A stretch of 64,000 bases of DNA from positions 62,001 through 126,000 of the forward strand of contig JBMYRH010000018.1 of the NCBI GenBank assembly GCA_049602155.1. The letters run 5' to 3'. The position numbers and the translations under genes were made by a program. Under the pieces are notes generated by a model, which worked only from the letters and a program-made list of their open reading frames with translations, ran no database searches and was not told the DNA's origin. The stretch's first letter is position 1. Each line of letters opens with the position of its first letter. The stretch is from JBMYRH01 sp049602155. Lineage in GTDB: Bacteria > Myxococcota_A > UBA9042 > PHBI01 > JBMYRH01. Of this stretch, positions 55,738-64,000 are shown in pieces.

Positions 55738-56780
55738 AGGGCGGCGCGTCGATGGGAGCGGCGTTGGCCACCCTCCTGCTGACCCTGAGCTTCAACGTCG
55801 CCGCACAAACCACTCCCGGCTCGGCTGACGTCGAGTTCGAGGCTGTGGAACCGCCGAAATCGACCGCCCCGGCTGAGCGCTCTCCCCCCACCTCCGACCC
55901 CGAGGCGGAGGTCCTGGCGCTTATCGAGGCAGCCCGTACGGATGACGCCATCCTGCGGTGCGACCGCCTGCTCACGACCGCCGTGACCGCCACCAACACC
56001 ATGCGGCGGTTGTGTGCCTATGCGCTGACCGCGCACGGCGACCGGATTTACGCCTTAGGCTCTCTCCGAGAGGCGAAGCTGCTCTGGTCGCGGGCGCGCA
56101 CCCTGAACCCAGCCCTGAGCGTCGACCCCGCCATGGTGCTCCGCAGCAACCTCTTGGGTACAGGCGCAGCGCTGACCCCCACGCCCCCCCCGTCATCGCC
56201 CAAGAGCGTGAGGACAGAGACCGCACCAGCCCAGGCACCGCGGTGCCCCGCATGCCCAGCTTGCCCAATCTGCCCTACCCCTTCCGTGGCGGAGCTCTGC
56301 CCTGAACCACCCACGTGCGCCAAGACCAAAGCAGCAGAGCAGCCTCAAGAGCTCGGGCCTCGCGCAGATCGCGGCTTAGGCATCGGGCTGGGAGCGGGCT
56401 ACGATGGCTTGGCGTCACTCGTCGTGAGCTGGATGCACAAGGAGTTCCTCTCCCTAGAGGCGAGCGTCGGGCTCCTCTTCCCGACCCTCGACGCGCGCAT
56501 CCGGTTCTTCGGTACCAAGACGCTCGTCACGCCCGTCTTCGGTGTGGGGATGCTCACCCCCTTTGGTGATGCCGATCACTTCGACGCAGACATCCAAGCC
56601 GGCTTCCCCGAGCTCTACGGCCACGGCACGGCCGTCCATGTCGATCTCGGGGTCTCTTACGCGCCGTGGCGCGTCCTCGACATCTACGCAGGCGTCTCGT
56701 TCATGACCACCCTCGACGGAGAAGTTGAGATGCTGCTCTTCTTCCCACACTGGTCGGTCCAGACGGTCTTCTATTTCTAG
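55734..56780 (+). CDS. Outer-membrane beta-barrel protein with helical N-terminal domain
   Basis: 348 residues. Signal peptide about 1-24 (ending NVAAQ). About 50-140 is helical and TPR-like (ALGSLREAKLLWSRARTLNPALSV), then a Pro/Thr-rich linker with CPACPACPICP, then a C-terminal barrel (about 210-348) with alternating aromatic strands (LGIGLGAGYDGLASLVVSWMH, LVTPVFGVGMLTPFG) ending SVQTVFYF, a typical aromatic outer-membrane insertion signal. The clustered cysteines may form disulphides. Coupled to tdk (ATGA), an odd pairing of function. Confidence 0.72.
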   Translation: MKGGASMGAALATLLLTLSFNVAAQTTPGSADVEFEAVEPPKSTAPAERSPPTSDPEAEVLALIEAARTDDAILRCDRLLTTAVTATNTMRRLCAYALTAHGDRIYALGSLREAKLLWSRARTLNPALSVDPAMVLRSNLLGTGAALTPTPPPSSPKSVRTETAPAQAPRCPACPACPICPTPSVAELCPEPPTCAKTKAAEQPQELGPRADRGLGIGLGAGYDGLASLVVSWMHKEFLSLEASVGLLFPTLDARIRFFGTKTLVTPVFGVGMLTPFGDADHFDADIQAGFPELYGHGTAVHVDLGVSYAPWRVLDIYAGVSFMTTLDGEVEMLLFFPHWSVQTVFYF

Positions 56781-56803
56781 AGGCGCCGACTCGGTCGTCC
56801 CCG

Positions 56804-58420
56804 CTAGAGCGCAGCTGGGCTCGACTCCGTACCCTCGACGCGAGCGTCGAAGACGTTAAAGGCCGGCACAGGCGCGCTGATACCCTTCAAGATGAGCGGC
56901 TCTCGAGGCTCCGCCATCACGCGATGCTTACAGCTCTCGTAGGCGCGCGTCGTGATCAGCACCTCTCCCGGCGCGGCCTTCGAGCACAGTCGGCTTGCGG
57001 TGTTCACGCAAGGCCCGAGCACCGTGTACGACATCGTCTTTGAGGAGCCCATGTAGCCAGCGAGCAGGTCACCCGTGTCGATCCCGATGCCGGTCTCGAT
57101 GGGCGCCAGGCCGTCCATGCGGCGCAGGTTGTTGAACTGAGCCATCACCTTCTGAATCTTCACACCGGCGAGGACAGCCTTCTCATCCGCACGATCGATG
57201 CCCATGGGCGAACCCCAAATGGCCATCACGCCATCACCCATGAACTTGTCCAGGGTGCCGTCGAACTCGAAAATGACGTCCACGATCAGCTCAAAGTACT
57301 CATTGAGCAGCTTCACGAGCTCTTGCGGGTCTGAGCGCTCCGAAAGCGAGGTGAACCCTCGAATATCGGAGAACATCACCGCCGAAGCGCGCATCTCGCC
57401 ACCCTTCTTGATCTCGAGATCGCCACTCACCACCCGATCCACCAGGTTAGGCGACAGCATCTTCTCGAACTTCTGGCGCGTACGTGCTTCGTTCTCGATC
57501 TCTGCCACCAAGCGGGAATTCTCAACCGCGATGGAGGCCTGCTGCGCGATCCCCTGGAGCATCGCGAGATCGCGCTCCGTGAAGGCGTTGATCGCCATCT
57601 GCGAGTCGAGGTGAACGATGCCCATGACCGTCTGGTCCCGTGCCAAGAGGGGCACGCACATCGAGGAACGGATGCCCTGAATGATGACGCTCTTCGCGTG
57701 CGCGAATCGCTCGTCATGCTGTGCATCCGAGGTAAGGACTGCGGTCCGCTCCGTCAGCACTTTCTGAAGGATCGTGCGGGAGAGCGTGATCGGCTCAGCC
57801 GTCTTCTTGCCCCGCACTTTCACAGCGCGTGGCGCCATCCTAGCGTTGGGGCCCTCCGCCAGGAGGATCAACCCGCGATCCGCCTTGAAGAGCCCAAAGA
57901 GCTCCTCAAGCAACAATGGCAAAAGCTTCTCCAGTCGAAGCTCACCGCTGATCTCGTGCTGGAGCCGCGCCGCGATGCGCAGCTTCTCGTAGTCTCGCCG
58001 TAAGATCTCCGTATCGTTGATCATGTCAACTGGGAGAAACTCGTCGGCCGTGTATTGCGTGACCGCGTTGCAGATCGAGGTCTCAAGCGAGTCACCGATC
58101 GTGATCTTGTGCTTACCGGCTGCGGCTGCAGCCTCATCAGCGAAGGTCATCGTCGTCGTGCCGACCTGGATCTTCATCTGGTCGACCAGCGGGATCGTGC
58201 CCTGGATTCGGTTGCCGTTGATCGTTGTGCCGTTGAGGCTTCCCAGATCCTCAAGCAACCAGCCCTTCTCAGCGTCCTTGCGCACAATCATGTGCTCCTT
58301 GGACACGAGTCGGTCGAGGACCTGAATCGTTTGATGGGGATGGCGCCCGATCGTGTTGTAGGGCTGCAGCTCGTAATCTCGCGAGCGGCCATCAGGCAAT
58401 ATGACGGTCATCCGAGCCAT
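56804..58420 (-). CDS. FHA-GAF class III adenylate/guanylate cyclase
   Basis: 538 residues, soluble. FHA domain (about 3-95; GRHPHQ, VSKEHMI, LGSLNGTTING), GAF domain (about 160-305; RSSMCVPLLARDQTVMGIVHLDS), class III cyclase domain (about 343-520). Metal ligands Asp352 and Asp396, Lys392 for base selection, and transition-state Asn473/Arg477 are present. The partner base-selecting position, usually Asp or Thr in GDxVN, is Pro470 (VLGPCVN). Activity is likely but nucleotide preference is uncertain. The FHA domain suggests coupling to the local Ser/Thr kinases. Confidence 0.9.
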   Translation of the reverse strand: MARMTVILPDGRSRDYELQPYNTIGRHPHQTIQVLDRLVSKEHMIVRKDAEKGWLLEDLGSLNGTTINGNRIQGTIPLVDQMKIQVGTTTMTFADEAAAAAGKHKITIGDSLETSICNAVTQYTADEFLPVDMINDTEILRRDYEKLRIAARLQHEISGELRLEKLLPLLLEELFGLFKADRGLILLAEGPNARMAPRAVKVRGKKTAEPITLSRTILQKVLTERTAVLTSDAQHDERFAHAKSVIIQGIRSSMCVPLLARDQTVMGIVHLDSQMAINAFTERDLAMLQGIAQQASIAVENSRLVAEIENEARTRQKFEKMLSPNLVDRVVSGDLEIKKGGEMRASAVMFSDIRGFTSLSERSDPQELVKLLNEYFELIVDVIFEFDGTLDKFMGDGVMAIWGSPMGIDRADEKAVLAGVKIQKVMAQFNNLRRMDGLAPIETGIGIDTGDLLAGYMGSSKTMSYTVLGPCVNTASRLCSKAAPGEVLITTRAYESCKHRVMAEPREPLILKGISAPVPAFNVFDARVEGTESSPAAL

Positions 58421-58510
58421 CCGGCTCTCACCTCATCTCAGGGTTATCGAAACATTCCGGGTCAATAGCCTCACGAAACGTACAGTGAGTCGTCGACACG
58501 TGACACCATA

Positions 58511-59422
58511 CTAACCTTCTCTGGACCGTCCTACCACCACCCGCGCGCGGTTACCGAAGTCGAGGACGGTTTCAATCGCTGTAAGCCCTTGTTCTCGCAT
58601 CAAACTCTCGACAGCGATGGCTTGTTCCGAGGAGCCGATTTCGATCAAAACCGCGCCATTTTTGGTCAGCACACCTGGTCGACCGGCGCTCACGAGGAGT
58701 GGTCGGATCACCTCCAGCCCATCGGCACCGGCTGTGAGCGCTCGCCGCGGTTCGTAATCCCGGACATCCGTCATCAAGCCCGCAAACTCATCGTCGCGCA
58801 GGTACGGCGGGTTCGACACGATCAGCTCAAATGGGCGGCCACCCGCCTCCCGGTGCAAGAGGTCCAACCCATCCGAGCGGTGCACATGGACGCGCTCTGC
58901 CACCCCGGCTCGCGCCGCGTTGCGTGGTGCGAGCTGTAACGGGATGTCCGCCACATCTCCGGCCCAGACCTGTGCATCTGGACGCTCGTGCGCCAGGGAG
59001 ACCGCGATACAACCGGTGCCGGTGCCCACTTCAGCGATCCGAAGCGCAGGATCGCCCTCCGGGCTCAGCTCAGAGGCTATATCGAGCGCCCGCTGAACCA
59101 AGGTCTCAGTATCCGGTCTAGGGACGAGGACCCCAGGGCAGACCTCAAAAGTCAGGGACCAAAACTCGCGTTCGCCAAGGATGTAGGCCACGGGCTCCCC
59201 CCCGCCCCGTCGACGGACCAAGTCTCGATATTGCGCCCGCTCCTCGGCGACCATCGGTCGCTCGTACTGCACGTAGAGTTGGATCCGCGCGATCTCCAGG
59301 ACATGAGTGAGGAGCAGCTCTGCGTCCAAACGCGGGCTGTCCATGCCCTTGGAGCGAAAGTACTCAGTCGTCCACTGGAGTGTCCTAAGGACGGTCCAGA
59401 CTTCGTCAGCGTTGTGTCCCAT
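58511..59422 (-). CDS. prmC: Release factor glutamine methyltransferase
   Basis: 303 residues. Methylates the GGQ glutamine of RF1/RF2. Helical N-terminal domain, EPVAYILGEREFWSL, SAM motif EVGTGTGCIA (131-140) and catalytic NPPY (204-207). Usually next to prfA, which is not here. Lies 53 bp downstream of rimI on the same strand. Confidence 0.94.
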   Translation of the reverse strand: MGHNADEVWTVLRTLQWTTEYFRSKGMDSPRLDAELLLTHVLEIARIQLYVQYERPMVAEERAQYRDLVRRRGGGEPVAYILGEREFWSLTFEVCPGVLVPRPDTETLVQRALDIASELSPEGDPALRIAEVGTGTGCIAVSLAHERPDAQVWAGDVADIPLQLAPRNAARAGVAERVHVHRSDGLDLLHREAGGRPFELIVSNPPYLRDDEFAGLMTDVRDYEPRRALTAGADGLEVIRPLLVSAGRPGVLTKNGAVLIEIGSSEQAIAVESLMREQGLTAIETVLDFGNRARVVVGRSREG

Positions 59423-59475
59423 CGCCGCGCATCGTGAGGGAGGTCCCCCACCACTGCAAGGCCGACGCGCCGCAT

Positions 59476-59970
59476 CTACCTCGGCGGGTTCGTCGACAGA
59501 GAGATTTGACCCGACTGAGAGCCGAGATCATAGAGCATGATCACAGCATCCTCTCCGTCATTTGCGTAGTAGCGCGGGCGCACCCCGACGCGCTTAAAGC
59601 CGCCGCTTTCATAAAGCTGAAGCGCCGCTTCGTTCGACGAGCGGACCTCTAACGTGATGAAGCGTGCGGACTCAGAGCGCGCGAACTCCAGCATGTGATC
59701 CAGGAGGCAGCGCCCGTACTGATGTTTCCGCCTTACCGGGTCCACAGCGACGTTCAAGAGGTGGACTTCGTCAGCCACGCTCCAGAACACGATGTAGCCG
59801 ACGATCGTGCCGTCACGCTCGCAGAGGAGATCGCAATGCGACCACGAATGCCGAAGCTCTGCCTTAAAGATGTCCTCAGTCCAGGGATCATTGAAGGAGC
59901 CCTGCTCGATCGCCAAGACCGAGCCAAGGTCCTCGACCGCCATCCGCTGAATCTTTAAGTCGTCCATCAT
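59476..59970 (-). CDS. rimI: RimI-like ribosomal-protein-alanine N-acetyltransferase
   Basis: 164 residues, GNAT fold. AIEQGSFNDPW, VHLLNVAVDP before the acetyl-CoA loop, LEVRSSNEAALQLYESGGFKRVGVRPRYY and the Asp/Glu-rich DGEDAVIML tail are RimI features. The acetyl-CoA loop reads RRKHQYGR, with Gln where the first Gly of (Q/R)xxGxG/A normally is. It would acetylate the N-terminal Ala of bS18. The identity is good, but other GNATs of this subgroup exist. Confidence 0.85.
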   Translation of the reverse strand: MMDDLKIQRMAVEDLGSVLAIEQGSFNDPWTEDIFKAELRHSWSHCDLLCERDGTIVGYIVFWSVADEVHLLNVAVDPVRRKHQYGRCLLDHMLEFARSESARFITLEVRSSNEAALQLYESGGFKRVGVRPRYYANDGEDAVIMLYDLGSQSGQISLSTNPPR

Positions 59971-60003
59971 CTCGGGCTACTCCGAGTCGACCCAAGCACC
60001 ACA

Positions 60004-60077
60004 CCAGTGTCTCTTCTCAGACACCGGCCACCTGCTCATGTTCATCTGCTCTAGCGTCACGGTCGAAAAAATCGACC
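60004..60077 (-). terminator. Two inverted repeats between engB and rimI
   Basis: GGTCGA (60061-60066)/TCGACC (60072-60077) with an all-A loop (T on the minus transcript) lies 20 bp after engB. GTGTCT (60007-60012)/AGACAC (60019-60024), extendable by CC/GG, follows. Either could end or attenuate the rnj-engB transcript. The remaining ~50 bp holds no gene. Confidence 0.35.
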
Positions 60078-60096
60078 TCCACGGTGAAACCGATCG

Positions 60097-60747
60097 CTAA
60101 ATCTCCTCATCGGATTGAGGCGCTGTCGCCGCCAAGATGGCCCCCCAGACAGTATCCCTGCCTTGTTTGTTGAGGGCCGAGAAGGGCAAGACGCTGTGGG
60201 GTTTAACGGCGAGCGCCTTCGCGATCCCATGCAGGTAAGATTTCCGCTTACTCGCCGAGACCTTGTCCGCCTTGGTCGCCACAATCAGACATTCCCGTCC
60301 TTGATCCGCGAACCACGCCAGCAGGTTACGCTCCTCATCGCGAGGCTCGCGTCGGATGTCCACTAAGAGGATCGCCACGGTCAGCTGAGGCCTGTCGTAG
60401 AGGTACTCCTGGACCGTCTTCCCCCACGCCGCCTTCATCTGCTTGGGCACCTTGGCCCAGCCATAGCCGGGGAGATCTGCGAAGACCACTCTGTCTTGGA
60501 TGTTGAAGAAGTTGATGAGCTGCGTCCGGCCAGGCGTCGATGAAACGCGCGCCAGCTGCTTTCGATTTGTCAGGCTGTTGATAAGGGACGACTTCCCCAC
60601 GTTCGAGCGACCGCAAAAGCAGACTTCGGGGAGCGTATGGTGGGGCGCCTGTGAGAGTTTGGCCGCCGACTTGATGAAGTCCGAACGACCCGGGAAGCCA
60701 TTCGGCACCCGAGCCAGCTCGCGCCCCAATGGTTTTGGTCCACTCAC
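60097..60747 (-). CDS. engB: Ribosome biogenesis GTPase EngB (YihA/YsxC)
   Basis: 216 residues. G1 GRSNVGKSSLIN (46-57), G2 TPGRTQ, G3 DLPGYGWA, G4 TKADK, G5-like FSALNKQG. Needed for late 50S assembly. The start overlaps the rnj stop by 4 bp (60744-60747). Confidence 0.95.
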   Translation of the reverse strand: MSGPKPLGRELARVPNGFPGRSDFIKSAAKLSQAPHHTLPEVCFCGRSNVGKSSLINSLTNRKQLARVSSTPGRTQLINFFNIQDRVVFADLPGYGWAKVPKQMKAAWGKTVQEYLYDRPQLTVAILLVDIRREPRDEERNLLAWFADQGRECLIVATKADKVSASKRKSYLHGIAKALAVKPHSVLPFSALNKQGRDTVWGAILAATAPQSDEEI

Positions 60748-62408
60748 GCTGCCTCCTCGTCACTCAAGACGACGACCACCTCGGGTCGCTTCCCTATGGA
60801 CTTCCTTACCGCAGACCGGACTTTGCTGCTGAGTGTCTCGCGCAGCTGCGCGCTGTTGACGTCTGAAGGCGTCGAATTCAACACCGCCTCGGCAGCCTCA
60901 CGGATCGTGTTCTCTAGGCGGCCGTTATCTTCCCAGAGCGCGAGCGTCCGCACCTCGTGCATGACAAAACCGCCCGCGCCAAGCCGTGAGAGGCCCACGA
61001 TCACCACACCGTTCCATGCCAGCTTCAAGCGCTGGCGGAGGTGCATCTCTTCACTCGTGCCGGTTGCGGGGCCATCGTTGTAGAACATCGTCAGCGGATG
61101 ATCCGCGATCCGCACGCCACCCACAAAGTCCCGCGCGCTGTCGCCACACCCGAACGCGAATGCTTCGCCGTTCTGGATGATCGTGGCGTCGATCCCCGAG
61201 GCCTCAGCCAGCGCAGCATGAGCCTGCAAGAACGTAAACTCACCGTGGACGGGGACGAAGTGTGCAGGCCGCAGAAGCTCCATCAGCTCGGTAAGCTCTT
61301 CCTGCTTCGCGTGACCCGAAGCGTGGATCCCCGTCCCTCGCCCGTAGACGAGCTTCGCCCCTTGCCGCGAGAGATCGTTGAACATGCTGTAGGCGGAGTC
61401 TTCGTTCCCTGGGATGATCCTCGCCGAGTGCAGCACGAGATCACCAGGCGCCATCGTGAGGTAGGGGTGCCGCCCAGTCGCGGCGCGCCACAAGGTCGCG
61501 AGCTTCTCCCCCTGTGTCCCCGTCGAGACGATCAGCGCCTCACTCGGATCCAACTTGTCCACGGAGCTGATGTCCATCACCCGGTTGCGGCTGATAGGCG
61601 CCCTCCCCGTCCGCTCTGCGGCCCTCAGATACTTGTGCAGTGAGCTCCCCGCAAAGACGAGCTTGCGATCGGTCGCCTTGGCGGCCTCTGCCAGCGCTTG
61701 AAGACGATGCACATTCGAGGAAAATTGACCGACAATCACCCGGCCCTCCCACCCGCTGATCACCTCACAGAGCGAGGTAGCGACGTCGCGCTCACTGCGC
61801 GTCCGACCTGGGCTCATGACGTTGGTCGAGTCACTCAAGAGCAAGGTGACGCCCTCGTCTCCGATCGCGGCGAAGCGCTCGCGATCGAAGTCCTCTCCGT
61901 CCATGGGGGTCTCGTCGATCTTCCAGTCACCCGTGTGGACGATGGTGCCATCCTCACAGCGCAGCACTAAGGACGTGCAGTCCGGCATCGAGTGCGTCAC
62001 ACGGACGGACTCGACCTCGAAGGGGCCCACCTGAAAACGCGTCCCGGGGCCGTGCATCCGGACCTGCTCATCGCGCCAAAGGTTGTATTCACTAAGGCGA
62101 GACTTGATGAGTTCGCGCGCGAAGGGTGGCGCCCACACTGGGATGTCGCCTAGGACAGGCAGCACCCACGGCAACGCCCCGATATGATCTTCATGACCGT
62201 GGGTGATCACGATCGCCTCGACCTTCCCCTGCCAACCATCCAAGAAGTCCAGATCTGGCAGGCGCCGCTCGACACCCAGCTCTCCGGCGTCCGGAAACTG
62301 CACACCACAGTCGACCATGATCCAGCGATCACGGTGGCCTATCAGCATACAGTTCATGCCGATCTCGCCGAGCCCTCCGAGGGGCAAAACTTGCAACGGG
62401 TAGTCCAC
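60744..62408 (-). CDS. rnj: Ribonuclease J
   Basis: 554 residues. Metallo-beta-lactamase/beta-CASP nuclease: LGGLGEIGMN, metal motif HGHEDH (70-75), DSTNVMSPGRTRSE, STGTQGEKLATLWR and HASGHAKQEEL, and HFVPVHGEF. Acts in rRNA maturation and mRNA decay as a 5'-3' exo- and endonuclease. Translationally coupled to engB. Confidence 0.94.
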   Translation of the reverse strand: MDYPLQVLPLGGLGEIGMNCMLIGHRDRWIMVDCGVQFPDAGELGVERRLPDLDFLDGWQGKVEAIVITHGHEDHIGALPWVLPVLGDIPVWAPPFARELIKSRLSEYNLWRDEQVRMHGPGTRFQVGPFEVESVRVTHSMPDCTSLVLRCEDGTIVHTGDWKIDETPMDGEDFDRERFAAIGDEGVTLLLSDSTNVMSPGRTRSERDVATSLCEVISGWEGRVIVGQFSSNVHRLQALAEAAKATDRKLVFAGSSLHKYLRAAERTGRAPISRNRVMDISSVDKLDPSEALIVSTGTQGEKLATLWRAATGRHPYLTMAPGDLVLHSARIIPGNEDSAYSMFNDLSRQGAKLVYGRGTGIHASGHAKQEELTELMELLRPAHFVPVHGEFTFLQAHAALAEASGIDATIIQNGEAFAFGCGDSARDFVGGVRIADHPLTMFYNDGPATGTSEEMHLRQRLKLAWNGVVIVGLSRLGAGGFVMHEVRTLALWEDNGRLENTIREAAEAVLNSTPSDVNSAQLRETLSSKVRSAVRKSIGKRPEVVVVLSDEEAA

Positions 62409-62468
62409 AGGTCCTCCGGTGGACGGAATACCACACCCCCCCCCTCGAACTCACGTGTTCCCTAGTGC

Positions 62469-62497
62469 TTGACACAAGTCTTCGCCGCTCCTACAAC
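62469..62497 (+). promoter_or_regulatory. Sigma-70-type promoter of tRNA-Asn
   Basis: A perfect -35 TTGACA (62469-62474) is separated by exactly 17 bp from TACAAC (62492-62497), a good -10. The tRNA begins 17 bases further on, leaving a short 5' leader. Confidence 0.8.
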
Positions 62498-62513
62498 CCT
62501 CCCCTACCAATGA

Positions 62514-62630
<117 letters not shown>

Positions 62631-62631
62631 G

Positions 62632-62660
62632 GACCCTCGTCGGCGTCGCCGGCGGGGGTC
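62632..62660. terminator. Second hairpin downstream of tRNA-Asn
   Basis: GACCCTCGTCGGC pairs fully (with two G-U pairs) with GCCGGCGGGGGTC around loop GTC, followed by TTGTC. It may be a back-up or reverse-strand terminator. From here to 63131 (about 470 bp) no convincing gene is seen; the open frames lack a Shine-Dalgarno and family features. Confidence 0.5.
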
Positions 62661-62769
62661 TTGTCGTATCTGCCGTCGTGGTGCGGGTTTGCGGGCGGGT
62701 CGGTGATCGACGCAGGTGCTCTCTGGTCGGGCGGCGCCAGAGTACCTCTGCTCGTCGTCGGACCCAGAC

Positions 62770-62832
<63 letters not shown>

Positions 62833-63131
62833 ACGGAGAGCCGATGGTTCACGGCTCCAGAGTGGGACAGCGACTGGGCTTTTTCACGGCCCTGGGTTCA
62901 CCGGACGAGACGGTGGTTCGCGACAGCATCTCGCGAAAACTACGGCCCATGGGCAGCCTGATCCGGAACGATGCCCCCCACCGCGAGTCAACGAGCGGAG
63001 CCGGCGAACAATCGCGAACATTGCGCTCACACTGGCCCAACACCAATTTGCGAATATGGCTACGTTGGTCCCGGCCGAAGCACCGCTGGTCGTGACCTCT
63101 CCCAACGCCCCGCCCCACAGGAGTGAAAGAC

Positions 63132-64000
63132 ATGCCGACCGCGCAAACTCAACACCTGGTTCACGCTCCGAGGCTGCTCGCGGTCGGGATGGTTCTACTG
63201 GCGATGTCCACGCTCGGGTGCTCCGACAGCGCGACCGAGCCTGGGACGCCGGCACCGGGTCTGGCTCCGGACCCCGATGCGCCCCTGGTCACCGCTGCGC
63301 CGGGTACCCCTCTGCACCACGCTCAGACCTGTGCTCAGTATCTGGGCCCCATCCCTGCCATGAGTTGTGCCGACGCGGAGCTGATGCCGATCACGGTAGA
63401 CGGCGTCGAGGTGTTCGACACGCCTGCGAGCTGCGACCGCCCCTCGGCGCTTACGGGCACCTGTGAGACCGGAGAGCGAATCGCCGCACGGTACACCGGC
63501 ACCCATCACAACGGATCCCCTCGACCCGAAGTCGTGTTCGTCAACTTCTGTCGAGACGGCGGCATGGGGGTCATCGGCCACAACTCCGAGACAGGCGCCA
63601 CCTGCTTCTTCCATATCAACATGGCGTTCCCCAACGATGCACGCCACCCGGGCTCCAACGACCCGAACTACGACGACTACTGGCAAAGCGCGGACGTCGT
63701 CGCGGCGGATAACTGCCAGGGATGTCATCAAGCCGATCCCTGGCTTCACTCGCCCTGGATCGACCAGCTTCGCGACCCGGATGACCCGTCTCTGCCGCTG
63801 GTGCCACTCATCGCATCGACGGACTCGCCGTACGTCGTAGTCGGCGAGGGATTCACCCAGCCCTACCACGACGGCGCACCAGAGAACTCCTGCACGAGCT
63901 GTCACCGCGCCCAGTGCGACACCAACTTCGCGGTGCCGCTCGGGGAGCTCGTCATGCCGGGTCCCTTCGCCGACTCGACGTTCACCGATGGCGTGTCCGC
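63132..64000 (+). CDS. Exported lipoprotein with two CxxCH haem motifs, 3' end cut off
   Basis: Open from the ATG at 63132 to the window edge (289 codons plus 2 bases, no stop). AGGAG (63118-63122) sits nine bases upstream. Lipoprotein signal with LAMSTLGC (Cys30), then a Pro/Thr-rich linker. Two c-type haem-binding motifs are CQGCH (195-199) and CTSCH (254-258); further cysteines (CAQYLG, SCADAE, SCDRP, NFCRDGG, CFFHIN) could form disulphides. It is probably a cell-envelope multihaem or dihaem protein in electron transfer, but the family is not recognised and the C terminus is missing. Confidence 0.8.
   Translation, partial: MPTAQTQHLVHAPRLLAVGMVLLAMSTLGCSDSATEPGTPAPGLAPDPDAPLVTAAPGTPLHHAQTCAQYLGPIPAMSCADAELMPITVDGVEVFDTPASCDRPSALTGTCETGERIAARYTGTHHNGSPRPEVVFVNFCRDGGMGVIGHNSETGATCFFHINMAFPNDARHPGSNDPNYDDYWQSADVVAADNCQGCHQADPWLHSPWIDQLRDPDDPSLPLVPLIASTDSPYVVVGEGFTQPYHDGAPENSCTSCHRAQCDTNFAVPLGELVMPGPFADSTFTDGVS

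Overview
The window is a GC-rich, densely packed bacterial chromosome segment with very few non-coding gaps. Gene content suggests a Myxococcota/Bradymonadota-type (former deltaproteobacterial) predatory or social Gram-negative. The grounds are three large Ser/Thr protein kinases with different accessory domains, two FHA proteins, an FHA-GAF-adenylate cyclase, PEGA-type domains, outer-membrane beta-barrels, and a huge secreted cysteine-repeat lipoprotein. The lineage is inferred from content; no rRNA is present. No insertion sequence, phage, integrase or CRISPR array was found.

Left part (1-14.7 kb): a 5'-truncated outer-membrane barrel gene is translationally coupled to an exported DUF4332 protein and a HEAT-like membrane protein. 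Then follow hutI, a small exported protein and a YcbB-type L,D-transpeptidase homologue whose catalytic Cys is replaced by Asp. On the minus strand are a PilZ protein and a 1.2k-residue FHA/coiled-coil protein; mutS2 diverges from them, followed by a HAMP-containing sensor without an output domain.

Middle (14.8-32.2 kb): rlmD-like rRNA methyltransferase, a plant-NADK3-like NAD kinase, glyA, a 1075-residue kinase/ATPase, an AceE-like E1 enzyme in an operon with two small unknown genes, a TPR-kinase, and a parE-parC topoisomerase pair.

32.3-41.9 kb: a 1686-residue Cys-repeat lipoprotein with an inserted cupredoxin-like domain, a PDZ protein coupled to a TIM-barrel-like lipoprotein, an amidase and a TIGR02757 protein coupled to rarA.

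43.3-62.6 kb: mostly housekeeping. guaB, a hairpin-rich gap, hom and gtrA; a 583-residue unknown with a Zn-ribbon/PEGA kinase; the leuS-SRPBCC-membrane protein-aroC operon; tdk with a barrel protein; FHA-GAF-cyclase, prmC, rimI, engB and rnj. A tRNA-Asn gene follows with a clear promoter and terminator. The right edge holds the start of an exported lipoprotein with two CxxCH haem-binding motifs, cut off by the window end.

The most unusual items are the Cys-to-Asp L,D-transpeptidase, the cupredoxin-like domain inserted inside a single cysteine repeat unit, the cyclase with Pro at a base-selecting position, the exported DUF4332 protein, and the hairpin-rich region upstream of hom.
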